A stretch of DNA of 64,000 nt from Dehalococcoidia bacterium (lineage in GTDB: Bacteria > Chloroflexota > Dehalococcoidia > SpSt-223): the NCBI GenBank assembly GCA_025054935.1, contig JANWZD010000001.1, positions 265,008 through 329,007 on the forward strand, given 5' to 3'. The notes beneath the pieces were generated by a model. It searched no databases. It saw nothing but the letters and a program-made list of their open reading frames with translations, and was not told the origin of the DNA. The position numbers and the translations under genes are program-made. Below are positions 17,520 through 27,600 of this stretch, piece after piece (within the stretch, counting starts at the first letter, position 1; each line of letters opens with the position of its first letter).

Positions 17520-18695
17520 CTAGTCCTTGAAAAATTCGCGCAGACGCTTGCGCCGGCTCGGCTGGCGGAGCTTGCGCAGCGCTTTCGACTCGATCTGGCG
17601 GATCCGCTCGCGGGTGACGCCCAACTCGTGGCCGACTTCCTCAAGCGTTCGGCTCCGGCCGATATCAATCCCAAAGCGCAGCTCGAGGACACGGCGTTCA
17701 CGCGGACTGAGCGAGTGCAGGACACGCCCGACTTGGTCTTGGAGGAGCCGTTTCGATGCTGCTTCGAGGGGGGCCGGCGCGCTCTTATCCTCGATCAGGT
17801 CGCCAAGCACGCCATCCTCGTCTTCGCCCACCGGCGTTTCGAGCGACACTGGCTTCAGCGAGAAGCGAATGATCTCGCGGACACGGTCGGCGCTGATCCC
17901 AAGTTCTCCGCCGATCTCCTCAGCAGTCGGCTCGCGCCCGAGCTGCTGCTGCAAGGTTCGAGAAGCGCGGATCAGGCGGCTGATTGTCTCGATCATGTGG
18001 ACCGGGACGCGGATCGTGCGCGCTTGATCTGCGATCGAGCGCGTGATCGCTTGGCGGATCCACCAGGTCGCGTAGGTCGAAAACTTAAACCCTCGCGTCG
18101 GGTCAAATTTCTCGACCGCCCGCATCAGCCCGATATTGCCTTCCTGGATCAGGTCTAGAAGCGAGAGGCCACGGCCGATATACCGCTTCGCGATCGAAAC
18201 GACGAGCCGCAGGTTGGCTTCAATCAAGCGGCGCTCCGCTTCTCGTCCGCGCTCGATCGCTCGGCGCAACTCGATTCGCTCCGAGTCCGACAACTCGGCG
18301 GCGACAAGCCGCTGCTCTGCCTCGCGGCCCGCCCGGTAGGCGGTTGCCAGTTCGACTTCATCCTGCGCGGTCAAGAGGGAAATCCGCCCGATCTCGCGGA
18401 GATACATCCGGATCGAGCCGTCTGCGCTGTCGCGCGCCTGCTCAAAGGCCGCTTCTAGGTCTTCCTCCGCCTCGAGCAAAGCAGCGACCGGGTCGTCGCC
18501 TCGTTCGGCTGCGATCAGCTCCGCTTCGGAAGGAAGATCGTCATCGGAGGAGCCCGCCGACATCGCTTCGAAATGCGCCCACGAGAGGAACTCACTCTCT
18601 TCTCGGGAGCGAGACGATCGCGCAGAGCGCGCCGAGGATGGGAGACGGCTGTCGGCCGGAAGGTGGGGCGCCGGTTGCGAGGTGGGATGACTCAC
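17520..18695 (-). CDS. rpoD: Primary-type RNA polymerase sigma-70 factor
   Basis: The protein has 391 residues. Region 1.2 ([18 protein letters not shown]) is preceded by a short acidic N-terminus without region 1.1. Region 2 is complete: [28 protein letters not shown] and [20 protein letters not shown], the -10-recognising helix. Regions 3 and 4 follow, with [29 protein letters not shown] as the -35-binding helix-turn-helix. The start is GTG at 18695 with GGAGG 5 nt before it. The consensus-like TTGNNN/TANNNT boxes seen throughout this window match this type of sigma. Chloroflexota often keep several such paralogs, so this may not be the only one. Confidence 0.9.
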   Translation of the reverse strand: MSHPTSQPAPHLPADSRLPSSARSARSSRSREESEFLSWAHFEAMSAGSSDDDLPSEAELIAAERGDDPVAALLEAEEDLEAAFEQARDSADGSIRMYLREIGRISLLTAQDEVELATAYRAGREAEQRLVAAELSDSERIELRRAIERGREAERRLIEANLRLVVSIAKRYIGRGLSLLDLIQEGNIGLMRAVEKFDPTRGFKFSTYATWWIRQAITRSIADQARTIRVPVHMIETISRLIRASRTLQQQLGREPTAEEIGGELGISADRVREIIRFSLKPVSLETPVGEDEDGVLGDLIEDKSAPAPLEAASKRLLQDQVGRVLHSLSPRERRVLELRFGIDIGRSRTLEEVGHELGVTRERIRQIESKALRKLRQPSRRKRLREFFKD

Positions 18696-18760
18696 CTCAA
18701 CCTCCGTGTCGGACGGGAAGGTGGTATCCCGACCGGATCGCCATCTTCAAACGTAGTCGC

Positions 18761-18789
18761 ATCCTACCAAAGCAGCACATCATTGTCAA
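18761..18789 (-). promoter_or_regulatory. Strong promoter of the sigma-factor gene
   Basis: On the minus strand: perfect TTGACA (18789-18784), a 17-nt spacer and TAGGAT (18766-18761). The leader before the GTG is about 55-60 nt. It is one of the best sigma-70 matches in the window, consistent with autoregulated housekeeping expression. Confidence 0.85.
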
Positions 18790-19255
18790 GATGCCTGCTG
18801 CAACGTAGTTGTCACGAGAATTTGCGCGGATGACGCGAATGAGTTGAGCGCGCCGCTGCTCCCTGCACGCTGGGGCGCCTTTCCGACCTCGTTCCCGGCA
18901 GCGCCAGCCGGACGAGCGGCAGTCATCGTGGCGCTCTTGAGAGCCGTTGGCGCAACAGTGCTGCGGCGCTGCGGGAGGCGGGCGCCGCCTTCACTAGGCG
19001 CAGTCGGGCTCGACCCAGTCTCGAGGGCAACGGCGCTTCGCGCTGCAGCGCCGCGGGAATCAGGTGAGGAGCGCTCCTCGCGGGCAAGGGCGCGCCGCCG
19101 CAGGTTCGGATGACCTCGGCAAGGACTTCGCTTCCCCCGTCCTCCGGCTGCTGCGGTGCTCTCGATGAAGCGGTACCGGCCGATGCGCGTTTCCTCCCGA
19201 GGGAAAAATGCGTGTCGGCCGCGGGTATCTTCTTCGGCCGCGTCCGCCGCTGCGG
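18790..19255. other. Gene-free spacer between the sigma factor and the pseudokinase gene
   Basis: No convincing gene is seen. Short open frames here are rich in Arg/Ala and have no ribosome site or recognisable fold. No tRNA or hairpin with T-run was found. Confidence 0.5.
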
Positions 19256-19261
19256 TATGAT
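19256..19261 (+). promoter_or_regulatory. -10 box for a leaderless start
   Basis: TATGAT ends 6 nt before the ATG at 19268. A weak -35-like TTCGGC lies 17 nt upstream. No ribosome site is present, so the mRNA probably starts at the ATG. Confidence 0.55.
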
Positions 19262-19267
19262 GCCGCC

Positions 19268-20566
19268 ATGATTGTCGAACCAGATACGCTGACGGGATTA
19301 GACGCCGGGACCGTGCTTCGCGGCCGCTACCGGCTGCTTCACGCCACCGCCGCAGCGGGAGGAACGGTCCGCGCTTTCGACCTCCTGCGCCAAAAGGCGG
19401 TGGCGCTTCGGCTGTATGGACCGACGGTCGATGAGGCGATCCGGCGGCGGGTTCGCGAGCGCGCAGGGCGTCTCAGTGCAGTCGTCACGCCGGCGATTGC
19501 GCCGCTTCTCTCTTTTGATGAACAGGGCGACTGGTCGCTCGCTGTCCGGGCGTGGGTGGAGGGTGCGCCGCTGGCGGCGGTTGTCGCTCAGCGCGGTCCG
19601 CTCAGCCCCCCTGCCTTCGCTCAGCTGGCCGGCACGCTGCTGGAGGCGATCTCGGCCCTGGAGCGCGCTGGTCTGCGGCACGGCGCGCTCTCGGCACGAA
19701 ACATCATCCTCAGCGGTGACAACGACACCGACAATGAAGCGGTGGTGGTCGATGCCGGACTTGCCGCAGCAGAGGAGGACGACCTCGCCCTCGCTGCCGA
19801 GCTTCGCCATGCCGGCACGGTGCTGGCACTTGCGCTCGGCCTCGGGGAGCGGTTTGACCCTCGGGCAGCGCGTCAGCAGCTTCATCACGGCGGCGCGCTC
19901 GTCGACGTGCTGAGCCGTCTCGTCTCGGGGCAGCCTGCGAGCTTTGAGAGCGTTGACGCTGCCCGCGACACCCTGCTGGAGGCGATCGAGGCGTGGCGTG
20001 TCGGCCGCGAGCTGGTTCCGAGTTCGCCTCCGCACGAGACGTTGTCGAGTGCCGACGCGCCTGCGCAACCGGCGTCCGGCGGCGAGGAACCGGCGACGGT
20101 GACTGGAGAAGCGCCGGCTGCACCCCGCTCGATCCGGATCATCGGTATGCCGCTGGGGGCGCGGGTCTGCTGGGACGGTCGCGAGGCAGGGGTCACGCCG
20201 CTCGTCGTCGTTGACCGCGACCGCGGCGCGCACCGCATCACGATCGAGGCGGACGGCTACCTTCCCCAACAGATAGCCATTGAGCCGGGCGGCGATGTGA
20301 CCGTGCAGTACGCCCTCGCTCCCGTCTCGCCGCCTGCTGACGGCGCGCTTGGCCAGAGCGCAGTCCGCTTCTCGTCAGCCGACGCGCCGTTCGACCTCGA
20401 TGTCACGCCGCCGCGCCGTCGGTGGTGGCGGCGCTGGCATCCGTGGGCGATTTTCGGCGCGGGCGGCGCGGCGATCGTCATCGGGACGGCAACGGGAACG
20501 ACGCCCCTCCAGCTGCTCGGGCTCGCGACCGCGCTTGGCGCGGTGGGCGCGCTGCTCGCGCGCTAG
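19268..20566 (+). CDS. Pseudokinase with PEGA domain and C-terminal membrane anchor
   Basis: The protein has 432 residues. Residues 12-245 follow the Hanks-type protein kinase fold, but the catalytic residues are lost: the beta3 Lys is Arg48 (AVALRLY), the HRD loop is HGALSARNIIL (Asp replaced by Ala140) and the DFG motif is DAG (162-164). The nucleotide-binding Gly-loop is also poor (HATAAAGGTV). Residues 288-350 are a PEGA domain (MPLGARVCWDGREAGVTPL, EADGYLPQ). Two hydrophobic stretches (393-430) anchor the C-terminus. PEGA normally sits outside cells, but the anchor here follows it, so the topology suggests a cytoplasmic PEGA. It begins a three-gene run with DUF1684 and NUDIX. Confidence 0.75.
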   Translation: MIVEPDTLTGLDAGTVLRGRYRLLHATAAAGGTVRAFDLLRQKAVALRLYGPTVDEAIRRRVRERAGRLSAVVTPAIAPLLSFDEQGDWSLAVRAWVEGAPLAAVVAQRGPLSPPAFAQLAGTLLEAISALERAGLRHGALSARNIILSGDNDTDNEAVVVDAGLAAAEEDDLALAAELRHAGTVLALALGLGERFDPRAARQQLHHGGALVDVLSRLVSGQPASFESVDAARDTLLEAIEAWRVGRELVPSSPPHETLSSADAPAQPASGGEEPATVTGEAPAAPRSIRIIGMPLGARVCWDGREAGVTPLVVVDRDRGAHRITIEADGYLPQQIAIEPGGDVTVQYALAPVSPPADGALGQSAVRFSSADAPFDLDVTPPRRRWWRRWHPWAIFGAGGAAIVIGTATGTTPLQLLGLATALGAVGALLAR

Positions 20567-20570
20567 CTCC

Positions 20571-20576
20571 TATACT
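20571..20576 (+). promoter_or_regulatory. -10 box for a leaderless start
   Basis: TATACT ends 6 nt before the ATG at 20583 and directly follows the upstream stop codon. The DUF1684 gene could thus be transcribed separately as a leaderless mRNA; the -35 region is poor. Confidence 0.5.
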
Positions 20577-20582
20577 GAGGCC

Positions 20583-21320
20583 ATGCGGGTACGCGCGCTC
20601 TCCTCGCTGTTCCTTCTTGCTGCGCTGGCGGCGTTTCTCCTCAGCCCGATCGGCCTCCTCGTCCCGACGGCCATCTGGGTCGGCGCAGCGATCCTCCTCG
20701 GCGCCATCGGCATCGGGCTCTGGCTGCGCGCTCCTCGCGCTCTCCCCGCTGCTCCGCTGCGCGACCCTGTGCGCGCAGCCGAGGACGGGGAGCCGCTCGA
20801 AGCGCTCCGGGCAGAGCGCGACCGCCTCTTCCGCTACGATCCGGGGTCGCCGCTCCGACCGGAGCAGCGGGAGCGCTTTGCGGGCCTTCGCTACTACCCC
20901 GTCGATCCTTCCGCAGTGCTGACCGTCCACGTGGAGGAGTTCGCCGACCATCCGGCGGTGCCGCTGGTAACAAACGCCGGGCAGGTGATGGAGTATCTCC
21001 GCTGGGGGGAGGTCCGGTTTGTCTGGCAAGGCGTGGCGTGCCGGCTGACGGTCTATCGGGCCGACCCCGATGACCCCACCCTGTTTGTGCCGTTCGCCGA
21101 CACCACCAACGGCAGCGAGACCTACGGCGGCGGGCGCTATCTTGAACTGCTCGACCGGGGAGATGGCAGCTACCTGCTCGACTTCAATCGGGCGTATAAC
21201 CCCTACTGCGCTTACAACGACGAGTGGAGCTGCCCTCTTCCTCCCGCCGAAAACCGTCTTCCTGTCGCCATCCGCGCCGGGGAGAAGCGGTTCGACCTCG
21301 GAGGCGCGGGAGTGGAATGA
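20583..21320 (+). CDS. DUF1684 protein with N-terminal membrane hairpin
   Basis: The protein has 245 residues. Two hydrophobic helices (about 5-45) are followed by the DUF1684 domain: DRLFRYDPGSPL, FAGLRYYPVD, and the hallmark block PFADTTNGSETYGGGRYLEL and FNRAYNPYCAYNDEWSCPLPP (about 170-225). The domain's function is unknown. The strict C/W-containing YNPYCAYN block suggests a ligand or metal site. Many homologs are soluble; the membrane hairpin is an addition that places this one at the membrane, like its pseudokinase neighbour. Its stop overlaps the NUDIX start (ATGA). Confidence 0.85.
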   Translation: MRVRALSSLFLLAALAAFLLSPIGLLVPTAIWVGAAILLGAIGIGLWLRAPRALPAAPLRDPVRAAEDGEPLEALRAERDRLFRYDPGSPLRPEQRERFAGLRYYPVDPSAVLTVHVEEFADHPAVPLVTNAGQVMEYLRWGEVRFVWQGVACRLTVYRADPDDPTLFVPFADTTNGSETYGGGRYLELLDRGDGSYLLDFNRAYNPYCAYNDEWSCPLPPAENRLPVAIRAGEKRFDLGGAGVE

Positions 21321-21886
21321 GCGACTTCCGCCCACTCCCTCGGACGCTCTCTTCTACGCCGGCGTACCGCGGCCGCAAAGTGCGCGTGCGGCGCGACCTT
21401 GTTGCCCTCGCGGACGGCAGCCTCCGCGAGGTTGATGTTGTGGAGCATCCCGGCTGCGCGGTCGTCGTCCCGGTCGATGAAGCGGGGCAAGTGCTTCTGC
21501 TGCGACAGTATCGCCACGCCATCGGCGAGTGGGCGATCGAAGTGCCGGCCGGCGGTATTGACCCGGGCGAGACCCCCGCCGCGTGCGCAGCGCGCGAACT
21601 CGAAGAGGAGACTGGCCTGCGTGCCGGCCGGCTCGAGCCGCTCGGCCAGTTTTATACGTCCGACGGCGTGTCGAACGAGCTTGCGCATCTGTTTCTCGCG
21701 CGCGATCTCCGCGCCGGGATAGGCCGTGCCGAGGAAGGTGAGCACCTCGAGCCGTTCTGGGTGCCGCTCGAGGAAGCGGTCCGTCTGGTCCGAGCCGGCA
21801 CAATCCGCTGCGGCCCGACGGCGCTCGCGCTGCTGCTGGCCGACGCCCGCCTGCGTCACGAGGCGCCGGGCGCGCGCTCGGGCTGA
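21317..21886 (+). CDS. nudF: NUDIX hydrolase, ADP-ribose pyrophosphatase type
   Basis: The protein has 189 residues. The complete Nudix box [23 protein letters not shown] lies near residues 76-98 (GX5EX7REUXEEXGU). The preceding [19 protein letters not shown] is typical of the ADP-sugar diphosphatase subgroup, and [15 protein letters not shown] fits the C-terminal loop of NudF. It hydrolyses ADP-ribose to AMP and ribose-5-phosphate. It is coupled to DUF1684 by ATGA and overlaps the convergent aconitase gene by 31 nt. Confidence 0.9.
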   Translation: MSDFRPLPRTLSSTPAYRGRKVRVRRDLVALADGSLREVDVVEHPGCAVVVPVDEAGQVLLLRQYRHAIGEWAIEVPAGGIDPGETPAACAARELEEETGLRAGRLEPLGQFYTSDGVSNELAHLFLARDLRAGIGRAEEGEHLEPFWVPLEEAVRLVRAGTIRCGPTALALLLADARLRHEAPGARSG

Positions 21887-24558
21887 TTGGCGCGGATCAT
21901 CTGGCGGAGCACCATCGGCAAGATCCCGCCGTGGCGGTAGTACTCCACCTCGACCTGATTATCGATCCGGGCGATCGCCGAGAACGCCACCTCGCTGCCG
22001 TCCGCGCGAACGGCGCGAACGGTCACCGTTTCGCGCGGAGCAATGCCATCGCTGATGCCTTCAATGGAGAAGGTCTCGCGGCCGGTGAGCCCAAGCGCGC
22101 TCAGGTTCTGGCCAGGGAGAAACTGCAGAGGCAGGACCCCCATCCCGACCAGGTTGGAGCGGTGGATACGCTCGAAACTCTCGGCGAGCACCGCCCGGAC
22201 GCCCAGCAGTGCCGGCCCTTTTGCTGCCCAGTCGCGAGAGGACCCGGATCCGTACTCTTTCCCGCCGATCACGATGAGGGGGATGCCAGCCGCCGCGTAG
22301 CGCATCGCCGCCTCGTAAATGCTCATCACCTCGCCGGTGGGCAGGTAGGTCGTGAAGTTGCCCTCCCTGCCGTCGGCAAGGGCATTGCGGAGGCGGACGT
22401 TGGCGAAAGTCCCCCGCATCATCACTTCGTGGTTCCCTCGCCGGGCGCCATAGCTGTTGAAGTCTGCAGGGTCAACGCCCTGCTCGATGAGATAGCGCCC
22501 GGCCGGGCTCGTCCGCTCGATCGCGCCGGCGGGCGAAATATGGTCGGTCGTGACCGAGTCGCCCACCACGACGAGTGCCCGCGCGCCGATGATGTTCTGC
22601 AGCGGCGGCGGGTCGAGGCTGAAGTTCGTGAAGAACGGCGCCTCCCGAACGTAGGTGGAGCGGGGATCCCACGCCATGAGCGCGCCTGCCGGCACCGGCA
22701 GGCTGCGCCAGCGCTCATCGCCCGCGAAAATAGCGCTGTACCGCTTCCGAAAGTCTTCGGGCCGGACGTGAGCAGCGATCGCGTCCGCGATCTCCCGTGG
22801 AGACGGCCAAATATCGGCCAGCATCACTGGCTGGCCAGCGGGGTCGAGGCCAACTGGCTCACTCGTCAGGTCGCGGTCGACGGTGCCGGCGAGCGCATAC
22901 GCGACAACGAGGGGCGGCGAGGCGAGGTAGGCAGCACGGACGAGGGGGTGAATGCGGCCCTCAAAGTTCCGGTTCCCGCTCAGGACGGCCGCGACGACAA
23001 GGTCGCGGGCTTGGATCTCCCCCGCGACGTCGTCCGGCAGCGGACCGCTGTTGCCGATGCAGGTCATGCAGCCGAACCCGGTGAGCGCGAACCCTAGCTG
23101 CTCGAGGTACGGCGTCAAGCCGGCATTGTCGAGATAGTCCATCACGACTTGGGAACCGGGCGAGAGGCTTGTTTTGACCGTGGAAGGAACGCGCAGCCCG
23201 CGCTCAACTGCCTTCTTAGCGAGCAGCCCGGCTCCGAGCATAACCGAGGGGTTGGACGTGTTCGTGCAGCTTGTGATAGCAGCAATGACGACACTCCCGT
23301 GATCGACCGCCGTCTTCTGAGCGACCGCGACATTGCCCGAGCCCGTCTGCTGCTTATCGACCTGCGGAAAGACGGCATGGAAATTGCGCTTCACCTCGCG
23401 GAGCGTCAGCCGATCTTGCGGCCGGCGGGGACCGGCGATCGACGGCTCGACGGTCGATAGGTCGAGTTCAAGCGTCTCGCTGTATTCCGGCTCGGGCTGG
23501 GTGTCGGTTCGAAACAGCCGCTGTTCTTTGCAGTAGCGCTCGACGAGCTGGACGTGCTCGTCGCTCCGGCCGGTCATGCGCAAGTAGCGCAAGGTTTCCT
23601 CGTCAACCGGGAAAAGCCCAGCCGTCGCGCCGTATTCGGGCGCCATATTGGCGATCGTCGCACGGTCCGCAAGCGAGAGTGTGCTCAGCCCGGGGCCGTA
23701 GTACTCGACGAACTTGTCAACCACGCCGTGGCGGCGCAGCATCTGGGTGACGGTCAGGACGAGATCGGTCGCGGTCACTCCTTCGCGCAGTTGGCCGCGG
23801 AAGCGGAAGCCGACCACGACGGGAGGGAGCAGATAGAGCGGCTGCCCGAGCATCGCTGCCTCCGCTTCGATGCCCCCGACCCCCCAGCCGAGCACGCCAA
23901 GCCCGTTGATCATCGTCGTGTGGGAGTCGGTGCCGACGAGAGTATCGGGATAGGCCACGCCGTGCTCGTTGACGGAGACGACTTTTGCCAGGTACTCAAG
24001 ATTGACTTGGTGGACGATGCCGGCACCGGGAGGAACGACGCGGAAATTGCGGAACGCCTGCTGAGCCCAGCGGAGGAGGGCGTAGCGTTCGCCGTTCCGT
24101 TCGTACTCTTTCTCGACGTTGTACTGGTAGGCATCGCGTGTCCCGAAGCGGTCAACTTGGACGGAGTGGTCGATGACGAGGTCGACCGGCATTAGCGGAT
24201 TGACCCACTGGGGATCCCCGCCGAGACGGGCGAGCGCCGAACGCATCGATGCCAGCGAGACAACGACCGGCACGCCGGTGAAGTCCTGCAGAATGACCCG
24301 GCCCGGGAGAAAAGGGAACTCCCGGTCGGAGGCTGGCTCCTTCCCCCACGCCGCCATCGCCGCCACCTGCTCCGGCGTCGCCAAGCCGCCGTCAGCGTGG
24401 CGCAGCAGATTTTCGAGGAGGATCCGGACGGTGAAAGGAAGCCGGTCGAGGTTTGTCAAGCCGGCCTGCTCGAGCGCTTCGAGACGATAGAACGACACGG
24501 TCTGCCCGCCGGCATCGAGGGTTGCTCGAGCGCCGAACGGGTCGCGGTGGGTCTGCAT
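21856..24558 (-). CDS. acnA: Aconitate hydratase A
   Basis: The protein has 900 residues, the usual size for AcnA/IRP1-type enzymes. It interconverts citrate and isocitrate in the TCA cycle. The 4Fe-4S ligands are present: the Cys in [14 protein letters not shown] and both Cys in [14 protein letters not shown]. The swivelling C-terminal domain has [17 protein letters not shown]. Substrate-loop residues [16 protein letters not shown] are intact. Three consecutive ATGs (24564, 24561, 24558) follow a GGAG; the third gives normal spacing and was chosen. The frame continues upstream to 24663, but those residues look untranslated. Confidence 0.95.
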   Translation of the reverse strand: MQTHRDPFGARATLDAGGQTVSFYRLEALEQAGLTNLDRLPFTVRILLENLLRHADGGLATPEQVAAMAAWGKEPASDREFPFLPGRVILQDFTGVPVVVSLASMRSALARLGGDPQWVNPLMPVDLVIDHSVQVDRFGTRDAYQYNVEKEYERNGERYALLRWAQQAFRNFRVVPPGAGIVHQVNLEYLAKVVSVNEHGVAYPDTLVGTDSHTTMINGLGVLGWGVGGIEAEAAMLGQPLYLLPPVVVGFRFRGQLREGVTATDLVLTVTQMLRRHGVVDKFVEYYGPGLSTLSLADRATIANMAPEYGATAGLFPVDEETLRYLRMTGRSDEHVQLVERYCKEQRLFRTDTQPEPEYSETLELDLSTVEPSIAGPRRPQDRLTLREVKRNFHAVFPQVDKQQTGSGNVAVAQKTAVDHGSVVIAAITSCTNTSNPSVMLGAGLLAKKAVERGLRVPSTVKTSLSPGSQVVMDYLDNAGLTPYLEQLGFALTGFGCMTCIGNSGPLPDDVAGEIQARDLVVAAVLSGNRNFEGRIHPLVRAAYLASPPLVVAYALAGTVDRDLTSEPVGLDPAGQPVMLADIWPSPREIADAIAAHVRPEDFRKRYSAIFAGDERWRSLPVPAGALMAWDPRSTYVREAPFFTNFSLDPPPLQNIIGARALVVVGDSVTTDHISPAGAIERTSPAGRYLIEQGVDPADFNSYGARRGNHEVMMRGTFANVRLRNALADGREGNFTTYLPTGEVMSIYEAAMRYAAAGIPLIVIGGKEYGSGSSRDWAAKGPALLGVRAVLAESFERIHRSNLVGMGVLPLQFLPGQNLSALGLTGRETFSIEGISDGIAPRETVTVRAVRADGSEVAFSAIARIDNQVEVEYYRHGGILPMVLRQMIRANQPERAPGAS

Positions 24559-24667
24559 CATCATCTCCTGTCTTGTCGCAGCGTTGCGGGGAAGCAGGGA
24601 GGTGTCGGCCTCGCGCCGCCGTCTGTCAGGTCTATCGTAGATCACGCCCGATCTCTCGGCCATCTGC

Positions 24668-24673
24668 TATAGA
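24668..24673 (+). promoter_or_regulatory. -10 box for a leaderless start
   Basis: TATAGA ends 9 nt before the GTG at 24683. It lies in the 120-nt region divergent from acnA. The -35 is not recognisable. Confidence 0.4.
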
Positions 24674-24682
24674 ACTCCCCTC

Positions 24683-27600
24683 GTGGACCAGCACCCCGAC
24701 CGCCGGGTCGTTCTTGTTCTGAGCGCGCTTCTGCTCATCCTGTCGCTGCTGCTGTACAAGCTCGGGGGCTACCTTACCGACAGTGAAGCGCGCCTGCTCG
24801 ACCTGAATTGGCTTGCGCTGACCGACGCCGGCTTCATCCCCTACCGGGACCTGTGGGTGGAGCGGCCGCCGGTCATGGCCGGCTGGTCGTGGCTTGCCTA
24901 TCGCGCCAGCCTGCTGCTTCCCCCGTGGCACGACTGGCGGCTGTTCTTCGCGCTCTTCGACGGACTCGCAGGTCTTGCGGGCGGCCTCGCTGCGCTCGCG
25001 CTTGCCGGCCGCCTCCTCTCGCCGATCCGGCTCGCCGTGCTCGGCGCTTCGCTCGGCCTCCTCGCCTCCGCCATCGCAAGCGACGGGCCGCTGCTGCTGG
25101 CTTTCGTCTTGGGGTGGGTTGCGCTGGAGGGCGCATCCCATCGGCGTGCTGCGACGCTCCTCGCGACGGTCTCGCCGTTCGCGGTCGGCCCGCTGTTGCT
25201 GCTCGTCCATCTCGCCTGGGGAGTGCTCGTCCAGCGCCGGCTCCTTACGTTCCTCGCGGCTGCCCCCCTGCTCGGAGCAGTGGGCGCAGCAGCGGTGGCA
25301 CGCGGCCACGCTTGGGCCTCCGCGGCAGCCACGATTGCGACAGGAGGCGCGCCCCTCTTCACGGCGACCGAGCGCCGCCTCGACCCCGCGCTCGCGCCGA
25401 CACCCGGAGGCGAGTGGCTGCTCGCGATCGGCTTGGTGCTGCTCGCGGGGCTCGCAGCGCGGCGCATGCGTCTCGGCCTCGCCGAAGGGACGGCGCTCCT
25501 CGTCGCTGCCGGCGGTCTGGTCGGTCCGCTTGCCGGTCCTGAGATCCTCTTGATCCTTGCCGCCCTTGCTCTTCTGACGCTCCGGCTTGTTCCGGCGGCG
25601 CTCCTTTCGGCGGTCCTGGGGCTCGCCGGCACAGTCTGGCTCGCCGCCGCGGTCGGGGAGCGCGCGCTCCCGACGCTGCTCGGCACCGCAAGCGGCATTG
25701 CAGGTGCCCTCGTGATAGCGTCGCGGCGGGCTGCTGGTCTGACGGACGACGGCGGCGCCGCAGCGCAGGGGATCGCCTTCGTTACGCTGCGGCTTGGCGC
25801 GCTCCTACTCTTGCGGCCGTTCGGCTATTTCGGCGAATGGAACGACTTCAATTTCTTCCTTGGCTGGGCGCGGCTGGCCGACGAGGGCCTGCTCCCGTTT
25901 CGGGATTTTTGGATGGAGCATCCGCCGGTCTTCCCCTCGCTCGTCGTTGTTGCCTATCAGATCGCGCAGCGTTTCCCGGCGCTGCCAGAGGAGCGGGCGT
26001 GGTTTAACCTCGCGCTCGGCCTGCTCACCTTTCCGGCAGAGATCGCGGCGCTTCTTGCTGCGCGCCGGATCGCCGCGCGAGCCGATGCGCCCGCAGGCGC
26101 CGCGACAGCAAGCTGGGCATACGTGCTGTCGTTCCCGGCGCTGTTCTTCTGGACCGCCGGGTTCGATGGGATGGTGCTCGCGTTCACGCTGCTTGGTCTC
26201 GCGGCGGCCCTCACTGGCCGGCCTGGGCGCGCCGGGGTGTGGACGGGGCTCGGCGCCGCGACCAAGGTGCTGCCGGCGGCCGTCGTGCCGGCGCTGATGC
26301 TGGCAGTAGGCCGCCGCAGCGCCGTTCGCCTGCTCGCAGCGTTCGGAGCGACCCTGATCGTCATCCTGCTTCCAGTCGTTGCTGTCAACCCGCGTCTTGC
26401 CTTGGCCTCCGCAGCCAGTCTGACGACCCGGGGATCGTGGGAGACGGTCTGGGCGCTCGCCGACGGGTACTACCGCGGCGGCGAACTGGTGCCTCCTCGC
26501 GCCCGGACCGATCCGGCGACGGTTGCGGCGACGGCGCGGCCTTCCGCAGTGCCATGGCTCCCGGTGGCGGTCGCCAGCGCGGGAGGCTATCTCCTCCTGC
26601 TGCTGCGCGCTCGCCGTCCCCTTGCGCCGCGGCGCGCGCTTGCTCTCGCCGCCGCTGCCCTGCTCGGCCTGCTGACGATCTCGAAGGGCTGGAGCCCGCA
26701 ATTCATTGTCTACCCGCTTGGACTCGTCTTTCTCCTCCTTCCTGCTCGGCGGGCGCTGGTCTACGCCGTCACGCTGGCAGCGGCGAACAGCTTGGAATAT
26801 CCGTTCGCGCTTCTGCTCCTCGATGGGGAGGCGTGGCCGTTGGCGGTTGCGGTCGTCTGGCGGACGGCCGCGCTCGGCGCGCTCGTCGTCGAACTCCTCG
26901 CCATCGGGCTTCCCCTCCCACCGCGGCCGCGGCTGGCCTCCGCCGCCGCCTCCGCGCTCGCGCTCGCGCCGGCTGCGCTCCTTCCGCTCATCGTCTTGGC
27001 GCTCGCGCACTACCGGACGCTCTGGCTCGAGCCCGACGACCCGCTCTGGACGAGCCTTACCGACACCCCGCGCTCTGGCGGCCTTCTCGCCGCCTCCGAG
27101 GAGCGCTTCCGCCAGCTCACCCCCTATACGTCCGTGCCCATCCTCCGGCCGGTCGCCGGCATGCTGGCGTCCCATGCCCTCGCCGAGCGGCCTTTCTGGC
27201 GGGTGCTCGGAGCCGATCCTCCCACGCTTGAGCGGCTTGCCGTCGAACTGGCGCCGGTTGGCGTCTTCGCCGCCCTGCGGCCCGGCTCGCACAGCACGTT
27301 CTTCTTGCCGGTCTTGCAGCCGTGGCAGCCGATGACGGCTCATCTCGGCGGCCATGCGCTGCTCGGCTCTTCCGTAACCCGGCTGGAGAAGGAGGACGTG
27401 GTGCCTCCGAGCGTGGTCGTGTCGACGCGCTGGGCGATTGGAGAAGCGGGGCCGCGCGACCTCCGCCTTTTTGCGCACCTTATCGGCGAGGAGGGCCAAC
27501 TGCTCGCCCAGAGCGATGGGCCGCTGCGCCCGACGACGCCGGCGGCGCGCGAACGGATCGATCGGCGGCTCATTCCCCTTGCGCGCGGAGCGGTCGGCCT

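Noticed and set aside
18844-19113. 89-residue plus-strand frame in the spacer after the sigma factor
   Set aside because: Ala/Arg-rich with no gene signals.
25805-27499. 564-codon minus-strand open frame inside the GT87-like gene
   Set aside because: Low-complexity charged product typical of antisense frames in GC-rich genes.
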